Assembly (NCBI GenBank): GCA_021234155.1
Contig: JAJEKV010000032.1
Span: 13,158,283 to 13,222,282 of the forward strand
DNA: 64,000 bases
Reading direction: 5' to 3'
Source: Isoetes taiwanensis
Taxonomy: Eukaryota > Streptophyta > Lycopodiopsida > Isoetales > Isoetaceae
The position numbers and the translations under genes are program-made. Below are positions 54,863 through 63,619 of the stretch, piece after piece. The notes beneath the pieces were generated by a model, which did no database searches, was not told the DNA's origin, and saw only the letters and a program-made list of their open reading frames with translations. The first letter of the stretch is position 1. Each line of letters starts with the position of its first letter.

Positions 54863-56519
54863 CAATTTCATGGAGGCAATGTATTGTATTCAATTCTGGC
54901 CACCGCATAAAATCCTGCTTTGTTTTGGCCAAGGAAACAATAAGAATGCAAGGTATAAATATACACATGCAAAGCTTCAGGATGAGCAGTCCAAAGCTAA
55001 GTATGATTTGCAAGAAAGAAGCTGGAAAAAGCAAGTAAAATCGAAAACAAGAATTAGAACTCATTGTTCTAAAGTTTCAGCTCATTCTAGACGAAGCATT
55101 ACATCGTTTTTTGGAACTGATCTTAAGCCACACTCGTTAAAAAGTCAAATGTATCTTATGCTTAAAGTATTGTTTTCAAAAATTCTGCAGATTATGGAAT
55201 ATCTTTCAGCCATGATAAATAGGCCATTAAAGTTTAATTTCCAAGTGGTTCTAACCAAATTGCTAAATTTTCAGGATAAAACTCCATCGCCACTTTTTAA
55301 CTCAGAGGAGTTTCATGAGGACTCAACAAATGTGTTAACAGTACCTTATGCTGAAGCAATGGATATTATATCTCCTCAACAAACTCATTTTGAACGGAAG
55401 CAAAAACTCCTCACTGACCAGCAATACCTCTTCGATGAAATGATCAACGAACTTCAAATACAAAACGGCGCAGTGGTTGATTTGGAAGCTCAACTTACTA
55501 GGGCTGAACGTCAAAAATCTGAATTCCAAGCTGAAATTCAACAAAAATCAGAGCAGTATCAAGCTTTGTTGAGTAAATATGATCTTTTAACGTTGGAACA
55601 TTTCAAAATGCAAAAGCAAAAGGTTACTGATGTGCAGGGGAACTTTGAGAAACAAAAGCAAATACTCAAGGAGCAAACTAAATTGTTGATCCAACGCTTG
55701 CAAAATTTGACACAGGAGAATCAAACTCTTACAGACCAGCTTAATGCAACCGATGTCACTTGCACAGACCTCCATGATGATGATGTTCTAAACAGGGTCC
55801 AAAGTTTACCAGATTATACCTTTTTATCCTTGCCTCCATATAAAGAAGCAATTACAGATTTATGGAGAAGAGAGTTCCTGCAAGATCCAGCAATCCATAA
55901 AGTCTTTGAGCAGGCACCTAGCTCGGTACAAGAATCATTCAACTTTGATCCAAGATACACAAGAAGAATGGTTTGGCCAGAAATAGAGCATCAAAATCGG
56001 TTCAATTGGGCCATTATTCCAGGGACTTTGTGGGAAACTGAAAAAGACACGCTGGAAAATTTGCACCGCTTTATTGAGACAGCTAAATACAGTCCAGATT
56101 ATACCATTTACATACAAGCAGCTTATTCCAAATTTTTATGCATTGTTCTTCAGTCTAACGCTGCTAGCAGAGAGCAGCTTATCAATATCAATCCTAACAG
56201 GTCATGCAAGCCAACCATGATGGATACCGCTCTATTTGTGAAGCTGAGCCACTTTCCATCTCGTTGTATTAAGCTCTTTGAGGAAATGGCAGCAGATGAC
56301 TTCTTGATACAAGCTAACAATGCTTTCTATGATACCCAGGCTGCTCTACAAGGTAAACGAAAAAAACAGATTTTCTTGTTCAACCAACACTGCAGGAAGT
56401 ACCACATCAAAATGAGAAAAGAGTGTGTGGAGCCCATGCTCCACACAAAAAAAGGGGAAATAGATGATAAGAGCGTTGACCCAATAGACCAACAAGAGCA
56501 GACTAAGGAAGATTCTTAA
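54834..56519 (+). CDS. Extra ORF after pol, coiled-coil protein of unknown function
   Basis: A 561-residue open frame in the place where Athila-type elements carry an env-like ORF. I see no convincing signal peptide or transmembrane segment. A long heptad-rich coiled coil spans about residues 190-310 (QIQNGAVVDLEAQLTRAERQ, then several Glu/Gln/Lys-rich turns). The C-terminal half is globular-looking (DLWRREFLQDPAIHKVFEQ, YSPDYTIYIQAAYSKFLCI). The last ~17 residues are read from the 3' LTR and stop there because a GAA of the 5' LTR is TAA in this LTR. The first ATG is uncertain because the start overlaps pol. No function can be assigned. Confidence 0.65.
   Translation: MMQPWRFWDDNFMEAMYCIQFWPPHKILLCFGQGNNKNARYKYTHAKLQDEQSKAKYDLQERSWKKQVKSKTRIRTHCSKVSAHSRRSITSFFGTDLKPHSLKSQMYLMLKVLFSKILQIMEYLSAMINRPLKFNFQVVLTKLLNFQDKTPSPLFNSEEFHEDSTNVLTVPYAEAMDIISPQQTHFERKQKLLTDQQYLFDEMINELQIQNGAVVDLEAQLTRAERQKSEFQAEIQQKSEQYQALLSKYDLLTLEHFKMQKQKVTDVQGNFEKQKQILKEQTKLLIQRLQNLTQENQTLTDQLNATDVTCTDLHDDDVLNRVQSLPDYTFLSLPPYKEAITDLWRREFLQDPAIHKVFEQAPSSVQESFNFDPRYTRRMVWPEIEHQNRFNWAIIPGTLWETEKDTLENLHRFIETAKYSPDYTIYIQAAYSKFLCIVLQSNAASREQLININPNRSCKPTMMDTALFVKLSHFPSRCIKLFEEMAADDFLIQANNAFYDTQAALQGKRKKQIFLFNQHCRKYHIKMRKECVEPMLHTKKGEIDDKSVDPIDQQEQTKEDS
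56425..56446 (+). repeat. Perfect hairpin next to the polypurine tract
   Basis: GTGTGGAGC, loop CCAT, GCTCCACAC: nine perfect pairs ending directly at the polypurine tract. Confidence 0.9.
56447..56460 (+). promoter_or_regulatory. Polypurine tract of the nested element
   Basis: AAAAAAAGGGGAAA lies four bases before the 3' LTR, the expected place for plus-strand priming. Confidence 0.9.
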
Positions 56520-57349
56520 AACGAGCTATCAGATTATGCAACCCATTTCAAAAGAGCTCGTAGAGGCTCTACAGGAAAAAGTCCAGTCTGAAGCATGAGC
56601 TGAGGAACTTAGGTTAATTTCAAGTTTCATTACGTTGACATTGTTTTGCATTTGTTCACATGGAAAACCACATAAAAATTACAAACATTTGAAAATACAA
56701 AAAAAAAAAAAAAGAAGAAAAGAAGGCAAATGGGTTTGGCAAGAATCAACGTTGGAGTTTTAGGGCAGCGGGAAAGTCCACGTGGAGACGGTTGCAAGGC
56801 ATGGTAGTTACCTCCGGGTCTGATTCCGGTTATTGAGGAGCGGTTTTGGAGCAGTTCGAGAAGCAAGCTACTCTATTTAAGGTCTGATTTCGAGTGAAAG
56901 AGGAGAGTGATGAGAGAGAGAAACTATGCCGGTTGTGCATCATTGTACTTGTTCTTATGAATGAATGTAACACCCATTTGCCTAATTTGTGATTCTTCGT
57001 TGATGGGTAGCATTCTTGAATTGCATAGTTCTTGCATTCATGTCTCATTTCTCCAATCATTTCTCAAATTGAGTTGGGTTATTGCATATGCAAGCGCATG
57101 AGTAGTCCAAGAGTTAGACTTGATCTTAGCTTGGGTTTTATGAGTATGGGCAAACCATTTGACTCCCTCTAAATTTATGTGCATTTGCAAACATACCCAC
57201 AGATTTAACTATGATGGATATCATGATGTTGGAGGATGTGGATGTTTTATTCGGTGATGTTCCGGTAAGTCATTAGCTAATTCTAAGAATCCCTAGAGTT
57301 TTGCTTTGATGTCTTTTGTGTATGGTAAGGGGGTGAGAGACCCTTAACA
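56465..57349 (+). repeat. 3' LTR of the nested element
   Basis: Starts TGATAAGAGCG and ends CCCTTAACA. Differences from the 5' LTR seen by eye: GATTCTGAA to GATTCTTAA, TTGGGGAG to TTGAGGAG, CGAATGAA to CGAGTGAA, GACGTTGG to GATGTTGG, and a shorter A-run. Confidence 0.95.
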
Positions 57350-57354
57350 AGGAG

Positions 57355-58387
57355 GAAAGAGGAACAAGATCGGGTGGCAGAAGAACGTGAAGAGCAGAGG
57401 CAGCCAACCATCGAGGAGCAACTTGAAGCTTGGGCCCGTTTGATGGAGGCTGAAGAGAGAGAAGAACAGCAGCAGCCGAGGCTCGACCCAGCTGAAGAAG
57501 AGGACCTCGCGGCGTTCATCAAGAAGTATGAAGCCAAAGAGCGCCGCCGAGAACGGAAGAGGAAGAGGCAAGAGGAGGAACCGAGCACAGCCGGCAAGCC
57601 GAAGAAGGCAAAGGGCAAGAAGGTGGGGAAAAGAAGAGTCGTGCAAGTTAAGCGGGGAAAAGGTGTAGTTATTAACGAACCCTCAGGCGACCAGACCCCG
57701 CCCTCCACCGACGACTCCGATGAAGATTACGTCCCCAACACTGAGGGGGCAAGCTCTTCAAAACCCCCGGTTGTGGAGCAGGTAGTACCGGAGCAGGTAG
57801 CACCCGAGCAGGAACAGCCCGCGCAGGCACCGAAGCCCCCACCCTACCCAACGTGGGATAAGAACAAAGGCCAGCGGCCACAACGGGAGGCGTATGTGAT
57901 AGACCCCGTAAAGGTCTATCAAAAGAAGATGAAGGAACATAACGCCTTCATGGCGAAGTGGGAAGCATATAACGCATACTATCAGGAGAACAGGGTACGG
58001 ACTATCGAGGGCGGACGTCCGACAAAGAGCCAGACACTAAGGCCGCCACCACCAAAGCCCAAGCCTCCTAGAGCGCCAGGGAAGAAGCGGACAGGCAGGA
58101 AGCAGATGGAGCAGAGAGCCCTCAAGGAAATCCGGCACTTCCAACGAAGTTACGGATTTTTGATCCCCCGTGCACCGTTCCAGCGCCTAGTCCGAGAGGT
58201 CATCCAGGAGTACAACACGGACATGAGGGTGACCGACGAAATGTTGTTGTGCCTACAGGAGGCAGCTGAGCAGAAACTGGTGCAGCACTTTGAAGATTCG
58301 ACGGTCTGCACAGTTCACGCGAAGAGAGTCACACTCATGAGGCAAGACATGCATCTTGCTAGGCACATTAAGGGAGAACGCCCTTAA
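57355..58387 (+). pseudogene. Histone H3-like protein, 3' part with histone fold
   Basis: Continues the frame of 47965-48197 after the nested element: a Glu/Gln-rich helix, a basic stretch (KERRRERKRKRQ, KKAKGKKVGKRR) likely to be nuclear-localising, then Pro-rich linkers. The last 89 residues are a histone H3 fold: ALKEIRHFQRS (alpha-N), APFQRLVREVIQEYNTDMR (alpha-1, loop 1), LQEAAEQKLVQHFED (alpha-2), VCTVHAKRVTL and DMHLARHIKGERP (loop 2, alpha-3, C-terminus). Loop 1 has the canonical H3 length, not the longer CENH3 form, and the Cys and His of the NLCAIHAKR region are kept. It ends in GERP where H3 has GERA. No stop or frameshift is present. As it stands it has lost its start to the nested insertion. 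Confidence 0.93.
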
Positions 58388-58534
58388 ACATTTTGTAAAT
58401 AACAGAAAATTTTTGTTAATATAAGAAATTTTTGGTTAAATAATATGTTCAATCTTGCTTAATTAGGTTAAGATATTGAATTCTGGCTTTTGTTTTGGTA
58501 AAATTGGAACTTTTGAGCAAAATTTAGAGCCCAT
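58388..58534. other. Spacer after the H3-like ORF
   Basis: Short AT-rich 3' region with repeated AGAAA(A/T)TTTT words, possibly holding the polyadenylation signals of the H3-like transcript. Nothing more can be said. Confidence 0.4.
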
Positions 58535-58601
58535 GTCTCACACGTCGCGCCAGGACAGAAAATGAACTTTTCATTTTCGGGCTGGGCGCAACGTGTGAGA
58601 C
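58535..58601 (+). repeat. Leader hairpin C1
   Basis: 67 bp. Outer arms GTCTCACACGT/ACGTGTGAGAC and inner GAAAATGAA/TTCATTTTC perfect. Nearly identical to B2 about 10.8 kb upstream. Confidence 0.9.
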
Positions 58602-58734
58602 CATGCCCCAAAAATGCCCAAAACAGCTCCAAATTGACCAAATAAGGGGTCAATTCTGCCTAACTCGACGAGTCCAGTAGAATTAGACCCTTAGATCACC
58701 TAAATTGATCAAGTTTAGCCCATTTAGAGCCCAT

Positions 58735-58801
58735 GTCTCACACATCGCGCCAGGGCAGAAAATGAACTTTTCATTATCGGTCTGGGCGCAACGTGTGAGA
58801 C
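58735..58801 (+). repeat. Leader hairpin C2
   Basis: 67 bp. Same design, starting 200 bp after C1. One outer-arm base changed (CACATC for CACGTC), giving a wobble-type pair. Confidence 0.9.
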
Positions 58802-58992
58802 CTCTCAGCATTTTCTTCACCATGCCATATCCAAATGATCTCCAGTTTGTTGCAACAGGTTCATTAGTTGGTCTTAGCATGCTCAAACCCTAAAAGGAGT
58901 CTTCAAATTCCCAATTGCACCTCTTAGTAGATCAGAATCGCCCAATCCCAGTAAATTCTAGGTCATCCAAAAATTAGGGTTTTCCCCTTTTC

Positions 58993-59000
58993 TATAAATA
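58993..59000 (+). promoter_or_regulatory. Internal TATA box before the acidic ORF
   Basis: TATAAATA in TCTATAAATAGGTCCC, 122 bases before the ATG at 59115. Flanking sequence parallels the module at 47857 (CCCATTTC, GCTCTC, AGGCGGTCTTC). Confidence 0.65.
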
Positions 59001-59114
59001 GGTCCCCCATTTCTCATTTAGCACCCTACAAGTTTGCTCTCGACTGCTTAGGCGGTCTTCCAGCTCCCTGAGGCGCTTCTGCATCTGTTTGCTAGTCTCT
59101 TCTTCGCTAGATCA

Positions 59115-59312
59115 ATGGCCACTGCTGACTTCAGGCGATGGTACAGCGCCAGTGCCCATGCTGCCGAGGCTGATGTCAATAACATCTTCCGAGTCTTTGG
59201 AAAAGAAATAGATGTCCAAGCCATGCTGAATGCAACCCCAGCATATAGACAAGTTTTAGCAGAGTTCCAAGCTAGGGTAGGACCCTCCCTCGTCCAACTC
59301 CCCCTTGCATAG
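59115..59312 (+). pseudogene. Unknown acidic ORF, N-terminal part
   Basis: ATG in good context (AATGGCC) starting MATADFRRWYSASAHAAEAD, followed by DVQAMLNATPAYRQVLAEFQ. It ends at a TAG three residues after VQLPLA, while the neighbouring frame continues with GYFVPRPSLQAALGDVPN, so a frameshift near 59305 breaks it. The start ATG lies 122 bases downstream of a TATA box and hairpin pair, just as for the H3-like ORF. I do not recognise the family. Confidence 0.6.
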
Positions 59313-60112
59313 GCTATTTCGTTCCCCGTCCATCCCTTCAAGCAGCCTTGGGTGATGTCCCAAACATCGCCAAGTACTTGACCAACAAGGCGCAGAGGCT
59401 GCCAGATTACATGGTCCTGACAGTTGACAGGACCAAGTATTTCTCCTACACTGCCGCCCTAGCTATTTTCCTATCCCACCGTGCCAAAAACCCAATGGGG
59501 GCAACCTCTATCTCTCCCATGGAGGTGGACCCCATAGCAGCCCAAGCAGAAGAGCAGATGCTTTTGCAATACCAGCAAGAGCAAGAAGGAAGAGAAGAAG
59601 AAGAGGAGTCGGACGACGAAGAGTACACGGAGCTCGACTCAGAGGAAGAACGGCAGCAAGCAGAGGAGGACCTGGCCAACATCGAGCGGAGCCGGCAGAC
59701 CCTCAGAGTCGCTCTCCCACTTGGGCTAGGCATCACAAGCCTAGCCCCCATCATCATCAACGGAGAGGAGTATCTACTCCTCAGTGACATCCAGAACCTC
59801 CCCGAATGCAGGGAGAGGGAGCTCCGCCTTGATGAGTTGCTGCACCAACTACGGCAGCAACCAGATTTGGACGACTTCATCGTCCGGGGAGCCTCAGACT
59901 TCCCGCTTCAAGTGCGAGAAGCCGACACCTACACAGGGGAGTCGACTTCCGACATCCAGGCCTACAGCAACATAAGACAGGTTATGGAGGCCGGAGAATT
60001 GCCATCTGAAGAAGAGTTCCTCGCCATTCAGGAACGGATGGGGATCAGAGGCAAGACCACCAGAATCTTGATGCCGAGCCCCTCGAGACCACCCCCAGCA
60101 AGAGAAGCATGA
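59306..60112 (+). pseudogene. Unknown acidic ORF, middle part
   Basis: Continues one frame over. ALGDVPNIAKYLTNKAQRLP and a hydrophobic stretch (YFSYTAALAIFLSHRA) come first. A long acidic run follows (about 59580-59690; GREEEEESDDEEYTELDSEE) with a Glu/Gln coiled-coil flavour, then IIINGEEYLLLSDIQNLPEC. The acidic run recalls those of histone chaperones, but acidic tracts are common and no chaperone fold is recognised. It ends at TGA 60110-60112, and the frame shifts again before the C-terminal part. Confidence 0.55.
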
Positions 60113-60228
60113 ATCGACATCAGACGAGTCAACTCGACAATTGCAGACTACCGAGAACTGACTGAGGTAGAGGTCGACGAGTACGCCGGACGGCATAGGG
60201 CTGGAGGCCAAGCAAGTGGGGAACATCT

Positions 60229-60639
60229 GTGACACACAACGACAGGTCGCTGAGGTACTACCTGCCCCTGCTGCTGGATGGGAGAATAGCAGTGATACAC
60301 CGCAAATTCAGCCCACGAGGTGAAGAAGGAGTGTTCATGCTTATTGCACTCTCAGGCTTCGGCATGCATGCTCGAATATCGGCAAATGTCGACTATGCTG
60401 TCCTAGTGAAGAGAGCAATGGCACTTGACCTCTTCGACTTCGCCGTGCCCTACCGACGGCAGGGAAGATTAGCGGTAACCGCGGCCTACACCTCCGACCG
60501 CAGAGTGGAAGAGTTGGTGACGGCCTTGCAGGGCGGGACGTCGACCAATGTCCTTAGGAACTTGGGACGCTCCATAGGAACGGCCCAAGTTAAAAAGTTC
60601 CTCGAGGACAACCCATCTTACCGGCGATTTCAAGATTAG
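60229..60639 (+). pseudogene. Unknown acidic ORF, C-terminal part
   Basis: Third frame, with no ATG at its start, so it is a continuation and not a gene of its own. It contains SLRYYLPLLLDGRIAVIHRK, FMLIALSGFGMHARISANVD, a basic VPYRRQGRLAVTAAYTSDRR and the end NPSYRRFQD. It is predicted to be a compact alpha/beta domain by composition. The three pieces together would be about 500 residues. Two frameshifts show that it is not maintained in this copy. Confidence 0.5.
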
Positions 60640-60857
60640 TAGACTCTTGATCCCGGATATTTTTGTACTAAAATATTATATAATATAAATATAATTTCTT
60701 TTGCACTTTAAATGTTTTGTTGATGTATTTTGTTCCCCAACTATACCAACAAACATAAATAATGCAAGAGAACAAGTAAAACTAACCATATAGCCATGAA
60801 TTACTTGTGTATGCAGCTAGAGGCCTAGGCTCAGGGGAACGACAATGCCGAGACCAT
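60640..60857. other. Spacer between the acidic ORF and gag
   Basis: AT-rich. It ends with TTGTGTATGCAG (60806-60816), which looks like a splice acceptor. Gag could therefore be translated from a spliced RNA that skips the upstream ORFs (inference). Confidence 0.4.
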
Positions 60858-63035
60858 ATGGAAGAACAGAGTCCGCCCAGGCCACCCCCGGCAAGGAACC
60901 TGTTTGAGGAATTTGGACCCATGACCCCAGAAGAGGAAATATCACAGATGAGGACGGACCTTGAGCAGATAAAGGCCTTGCTGGCCGCACAAGCAGGAGT
61001 GGGTTCGGTGGGCAACGCTCAGTTGCCGCAAGCATCAGCTCGGAAAACAGGAAGGGACAAGAAGAGGAGCAAGAGAAGGAGGTCCTCCAGCTCGGAATCC
61101 TCCGACTCAAGCTCAGATTCGGACTCCGACTCCGAGGAAGAGGAAGAGCAGGCCCAGGACCATAGAGATGGAAGGCAGAGGGACACCACAGATGGAAGGC
61201 AGAGGGATACCACAGATGGACGACAAAGGGACACAAGAGCCTCTGACTACCAGAAGAAGGTAGACTCTGCATTGGGAAATGTTTGGAAGGCCAGGAAGCT
61301 CGAGCAATTCTCAGGCGAGAACAGGTCAGGCATGGAGGCAGAGGCTTGGCTCGATGAGATGAGCGAATATGGCAACGCCTATGGTATGAAGGACAAGGAT
61401 AAAGGCAGGGTGGCAACAGCCAACCTGAAAGGAACCGCACGCATTTGGTGGAAGGGGTATGCAAAGGCCCATGGCTTGAGCAGGGATGCTTGCAGGTTCA
61501 GAAAGTTTGCTAAAGCCTTCAAGCGCCATTACGTCCCAAGAGAGCACAAGTCCAGCATGATGCAGCAATTCTATAGGTTGCAACAGGGAAACAAATCAGT
61601 CCAGAAATATACAGAGGAATTCATGAGGCTAAGGCTGTATGTGCCAAAGTTGGGTGAAAAGCATGCAGTGGAGAGTTATATGGAGGGGCTGAATGAGGAG
61701 ATCCGTAAGCTTGTAAGGGCAATAAACCCTAAGACAGTATCAGAAGCAGAGTCCAAGGCAATAAGTTTGCAAGGAACAGGGCCTCAGAACAGCGGGCAGA
61801 GGCAGCAGTATTACCAGGACAAAGGCAAGGCAACAGGGAGTTATAGCCCTAGGGCAGCCAGCCCAGGCCCAGCTAGAGCCCCATACGGTGGCAACCAGGG
61901 GAAGCAGCAGGAGAAGAAGCAGGTGTCCTTCAAGGACAAGCAAGAGGGGTCAAACTACTCCAAAGCAGTGCGGTCCTTTTTGCAGGCCATGCCCAAAGAA
62001 AAGAGGCAGGAGTGCATAGAAAAGCAGCTTTGCTTCAGGTGTTTCCAGCCAGGTCATCGGACAGCGAACTGCCCCTACGTCATGAGTGCAGCACTAGCGG
62101 AGTTGGGAGATTGGGACACTATGTCTGACGACGACGGCAAGGCAGCCCGCGACTACATTCAGGGTGAGTGTCATATCTTTGCCGCAATAGACACAGAGCA
62201 AGCAGAGAGCCAGTATAAAGTAATTTCCACAGTAGGGAAGGCCAAGGCCAAGTCCTTCATAGTCCTGATAGACTCAGGAAGTAGTCATAACTTTGCATCC
62301 CCCAGAATGGTTGAAATGTTGAAGTTGAAACCATTAAAGTCGAAGCCAAGGCCCGTTGCCTTAGCAAGCGGAGCAGTAAGGCAGACGGCAGGAAAGAGAA
62401 TTAATTTTGACATCGACTTGCCAGGGATTAATATCCAGATGGGGGCAGGCAAGTATGACCTGATTATAGGAATGGAGTATCTTGGACCGGCAGGGGCCAT
62501 CATCGATTGTGGGAAGCAGAAGGTGACCTTCCCAACGCCCGACGGCAAGATCATTGAGATCACAGGTAAAGAAGTTGTTCCCATCATGCAGTGTATGTCT
62601 TCTAAACGGATGCTCAAGTGCATAAAGAGTGAGCAGGTAGCTTATATCTTCAAGCTTGAGATCCAAGAGCCTGAGCCAGAAGAAGGTAAGGAGGATGAGG
62701 GGCTCAGCAAGTTACCTAAGCAGGTAGCTAACTTGATCACGGAGTTCCATGATCTTTTTCCAGATGAGATCAAGCAGCTTCCTCCTTATAGGGGAGTCGA
62801 GTGCGAGATAGCACTCGAACCAGGAACAAAGCCGACAAGTAAGGCTCCATACAAAATGACGACGCAGGAGTTGACGGAGCTAAAGAAGCAATTGCAGGAG
62901 TTGCTCGACCTAGGCTTCATTAGACCTAGCGTCTCGCCGTTTGGAGCGCCTATTCTTTTTGTCAAGAAGAAGGATGGCAGTTTGAGGATGTGCATAGACT
63001 ATAGGCAGTTGAACAAGCACACCAAATCCGGATAA
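60858..63035 (+). CDS. Gag-protease-partial reverse transcriptase of the giant element
   Basis: First in-frame ATG at 60858 ([20 protein letters not shown]). An SR-like tract ([20 protein letters not shown]) and an acidic run come first. A 24-bp unit is then repeated three times (61167-61235, DGRQRDTT), leading into a gag domain ([48 protein letters not shown]). A CCHC knuckle [14 protein letters not shown] starts at about residue 392. Protease has [13 protein letters not shown] with the catalytic Asp at about residue 472. RT begins with [20 protein letters not shown] and [13 protein letters not shown], then stops at a deletion. The protease wording is typical of chromovirus-type gypsy elements, but the integrase end that would show a chromodomain is outside the window. 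Confidence 0.9.
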   Translation: MEEQSPPRPPPARNLFEEFGPMTPEEEISQMRTDLEQIKALLAAQAGVGSVGNAQLPQASARKTGRDKKRSKRRRSSSSESSDSSSDSDSDSEEEEEQAQDHRDGRQRDTTDGRQRDTTDGRQRDTRASDYQKKVDSALGNVWKARKLEQFSGENRSGMEAEAWLDEMSEYGNAYGMKDKDKGRVATANLKGTARIWWKGYAKAHGLSRDACRFRKFAKAFKRHYVPREHKSSMMQQFYRLQQGNKSVQKYTEEFMRLRLYVPKLGEKHAVESYMEGLNEEIRKLVRAINPKTVSEAESKAISLQGTGPQNSGQRQQYYQDKGKATGSYSPRAASPGPARAPYGGNQGKQQEKKQVSFKDKQEGSNYSKAVRSFLQAMPKEKRQECIEKQLCFRCFQPGHRTANCPYVMSAALAELGDWDTMSDDDGKAARDYIQGECHIFAAIDTEQAESQYKVISTVGKAKAKSFIVLIDSGSSHNFASPRMVEMLKLKPLKSKPRPVALASGAVRQTAGKRINFDIDLPGINIQMGAGKYDLIIGMEYLGPAGAIIDCGKQKVTFPTPDGKIIEITGKEVVPIMQCMSSKRMLKCIKSEQVAYIFKLEIQEPEPEEGKEDEGLSKLPKQVANLITEFHDLFPDEIKQLPPYRGVECEIALEPGTKPTSKAPYKMTTQELTELKKQLQELLDLGFIRPSVSPFGAPILFVKKKDGSLRMCIDYRQLNKHTKSG

Positions 63036-63619
63036 AGGAAGAAGATATCCATAAAACTGCCTTCAGAACGCGGTATGGGCATTATGAGTCCACGGTAATG
63101 CCTTTTGGCTTATCGAACGCCCCCGCGACGTTCATGAGGCTCATGAACATCTTCAGGGAGTTCTTAGACACCTTTGTGATTATATTCTTTGACGACATTT
63201 TGGTGTATAGCAAATCCCTTGAAGAGCACGCACAACACTTAAGGAGAGTGCTGCAGAAGTTGAAGAGGCACCAGTTGTACGCCAAGCTGTCGAAGTGCCA
63301 CTTCACAACGGAGAAGGTGGAATACCTGGGTCATGTGATATCAGCAGAAGGAATCTCGACGGACCCTGCCAAGATTGAAGCCGTCATTCAGTGGCCGGCA
63401 CCAAAGAATGTGCATGAGGTCAGAAGTTTTCTCGGCCTAGCAGGGTACTACAGGAAGTTCGTGAAGAACTTTGCTAAGATAGCGCCCCGCGCCAATGACT
63501 TGACGAGGGCGGAGAAGGTGAAAGATTGGGCAGAACATTGGCACAAGAAAGCCAAGCGGGATTTGAATTGTGAACGCATGATCTTAACTCGCGGACCCGA
63601 GAGAAAGATAAGCTTGTAG
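63036..63619 (+). pseudogene. Reverse transcriptase continuation after an internal deletion
   Basis: Picks up at [20 protein letters not shown] and continues with [20 protein letters not shown], the catalytic [29 protein letters not shown] and [20 protein letters not shown]. The segment that normally lies between YRQLNKHT and HQIRI, including the first catalytic Asp in the KIDLRSGY region, is missing (about 35-40 codons). The enzyme cannot be functional. The frame shifts again near 63570. Confidence 0.88.

Larger units (their letters stand above)
48198..57349 (+). mobile_element. Young Athila/Tat-like Ty3/gypsy element
   Basis: 892-bp and 885-bp LTRs (TGATAAG...CTTAACA) flank 7.4 kb of internal DNA. 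Target copies AGGAG (48193-48197 and 57350-57354) bracket it. Internal order: primer site resembling the tRNA-Asp type used by Athila/Tat elements, gag-protease, reverse transcriptase-RNase H, integrase, then an extra ORF before the polypurine tract. An extra ORF after pol is typical of Athila. By my reading the LTRs differ at four bases plus one 7-base A-run indel, so the insertion is recent. It disrupts the H3-like ORF. Confidence 0.93.

Noticed and set aside
57374-58387. CENH3 (centromeric H3) identity
   Set aside because: Loop 1 has the same length as canonical H3, and the N-terminus is the canonical ARTKQTARK. CENH3 normally has a longer loop 1 and a divergent tail.
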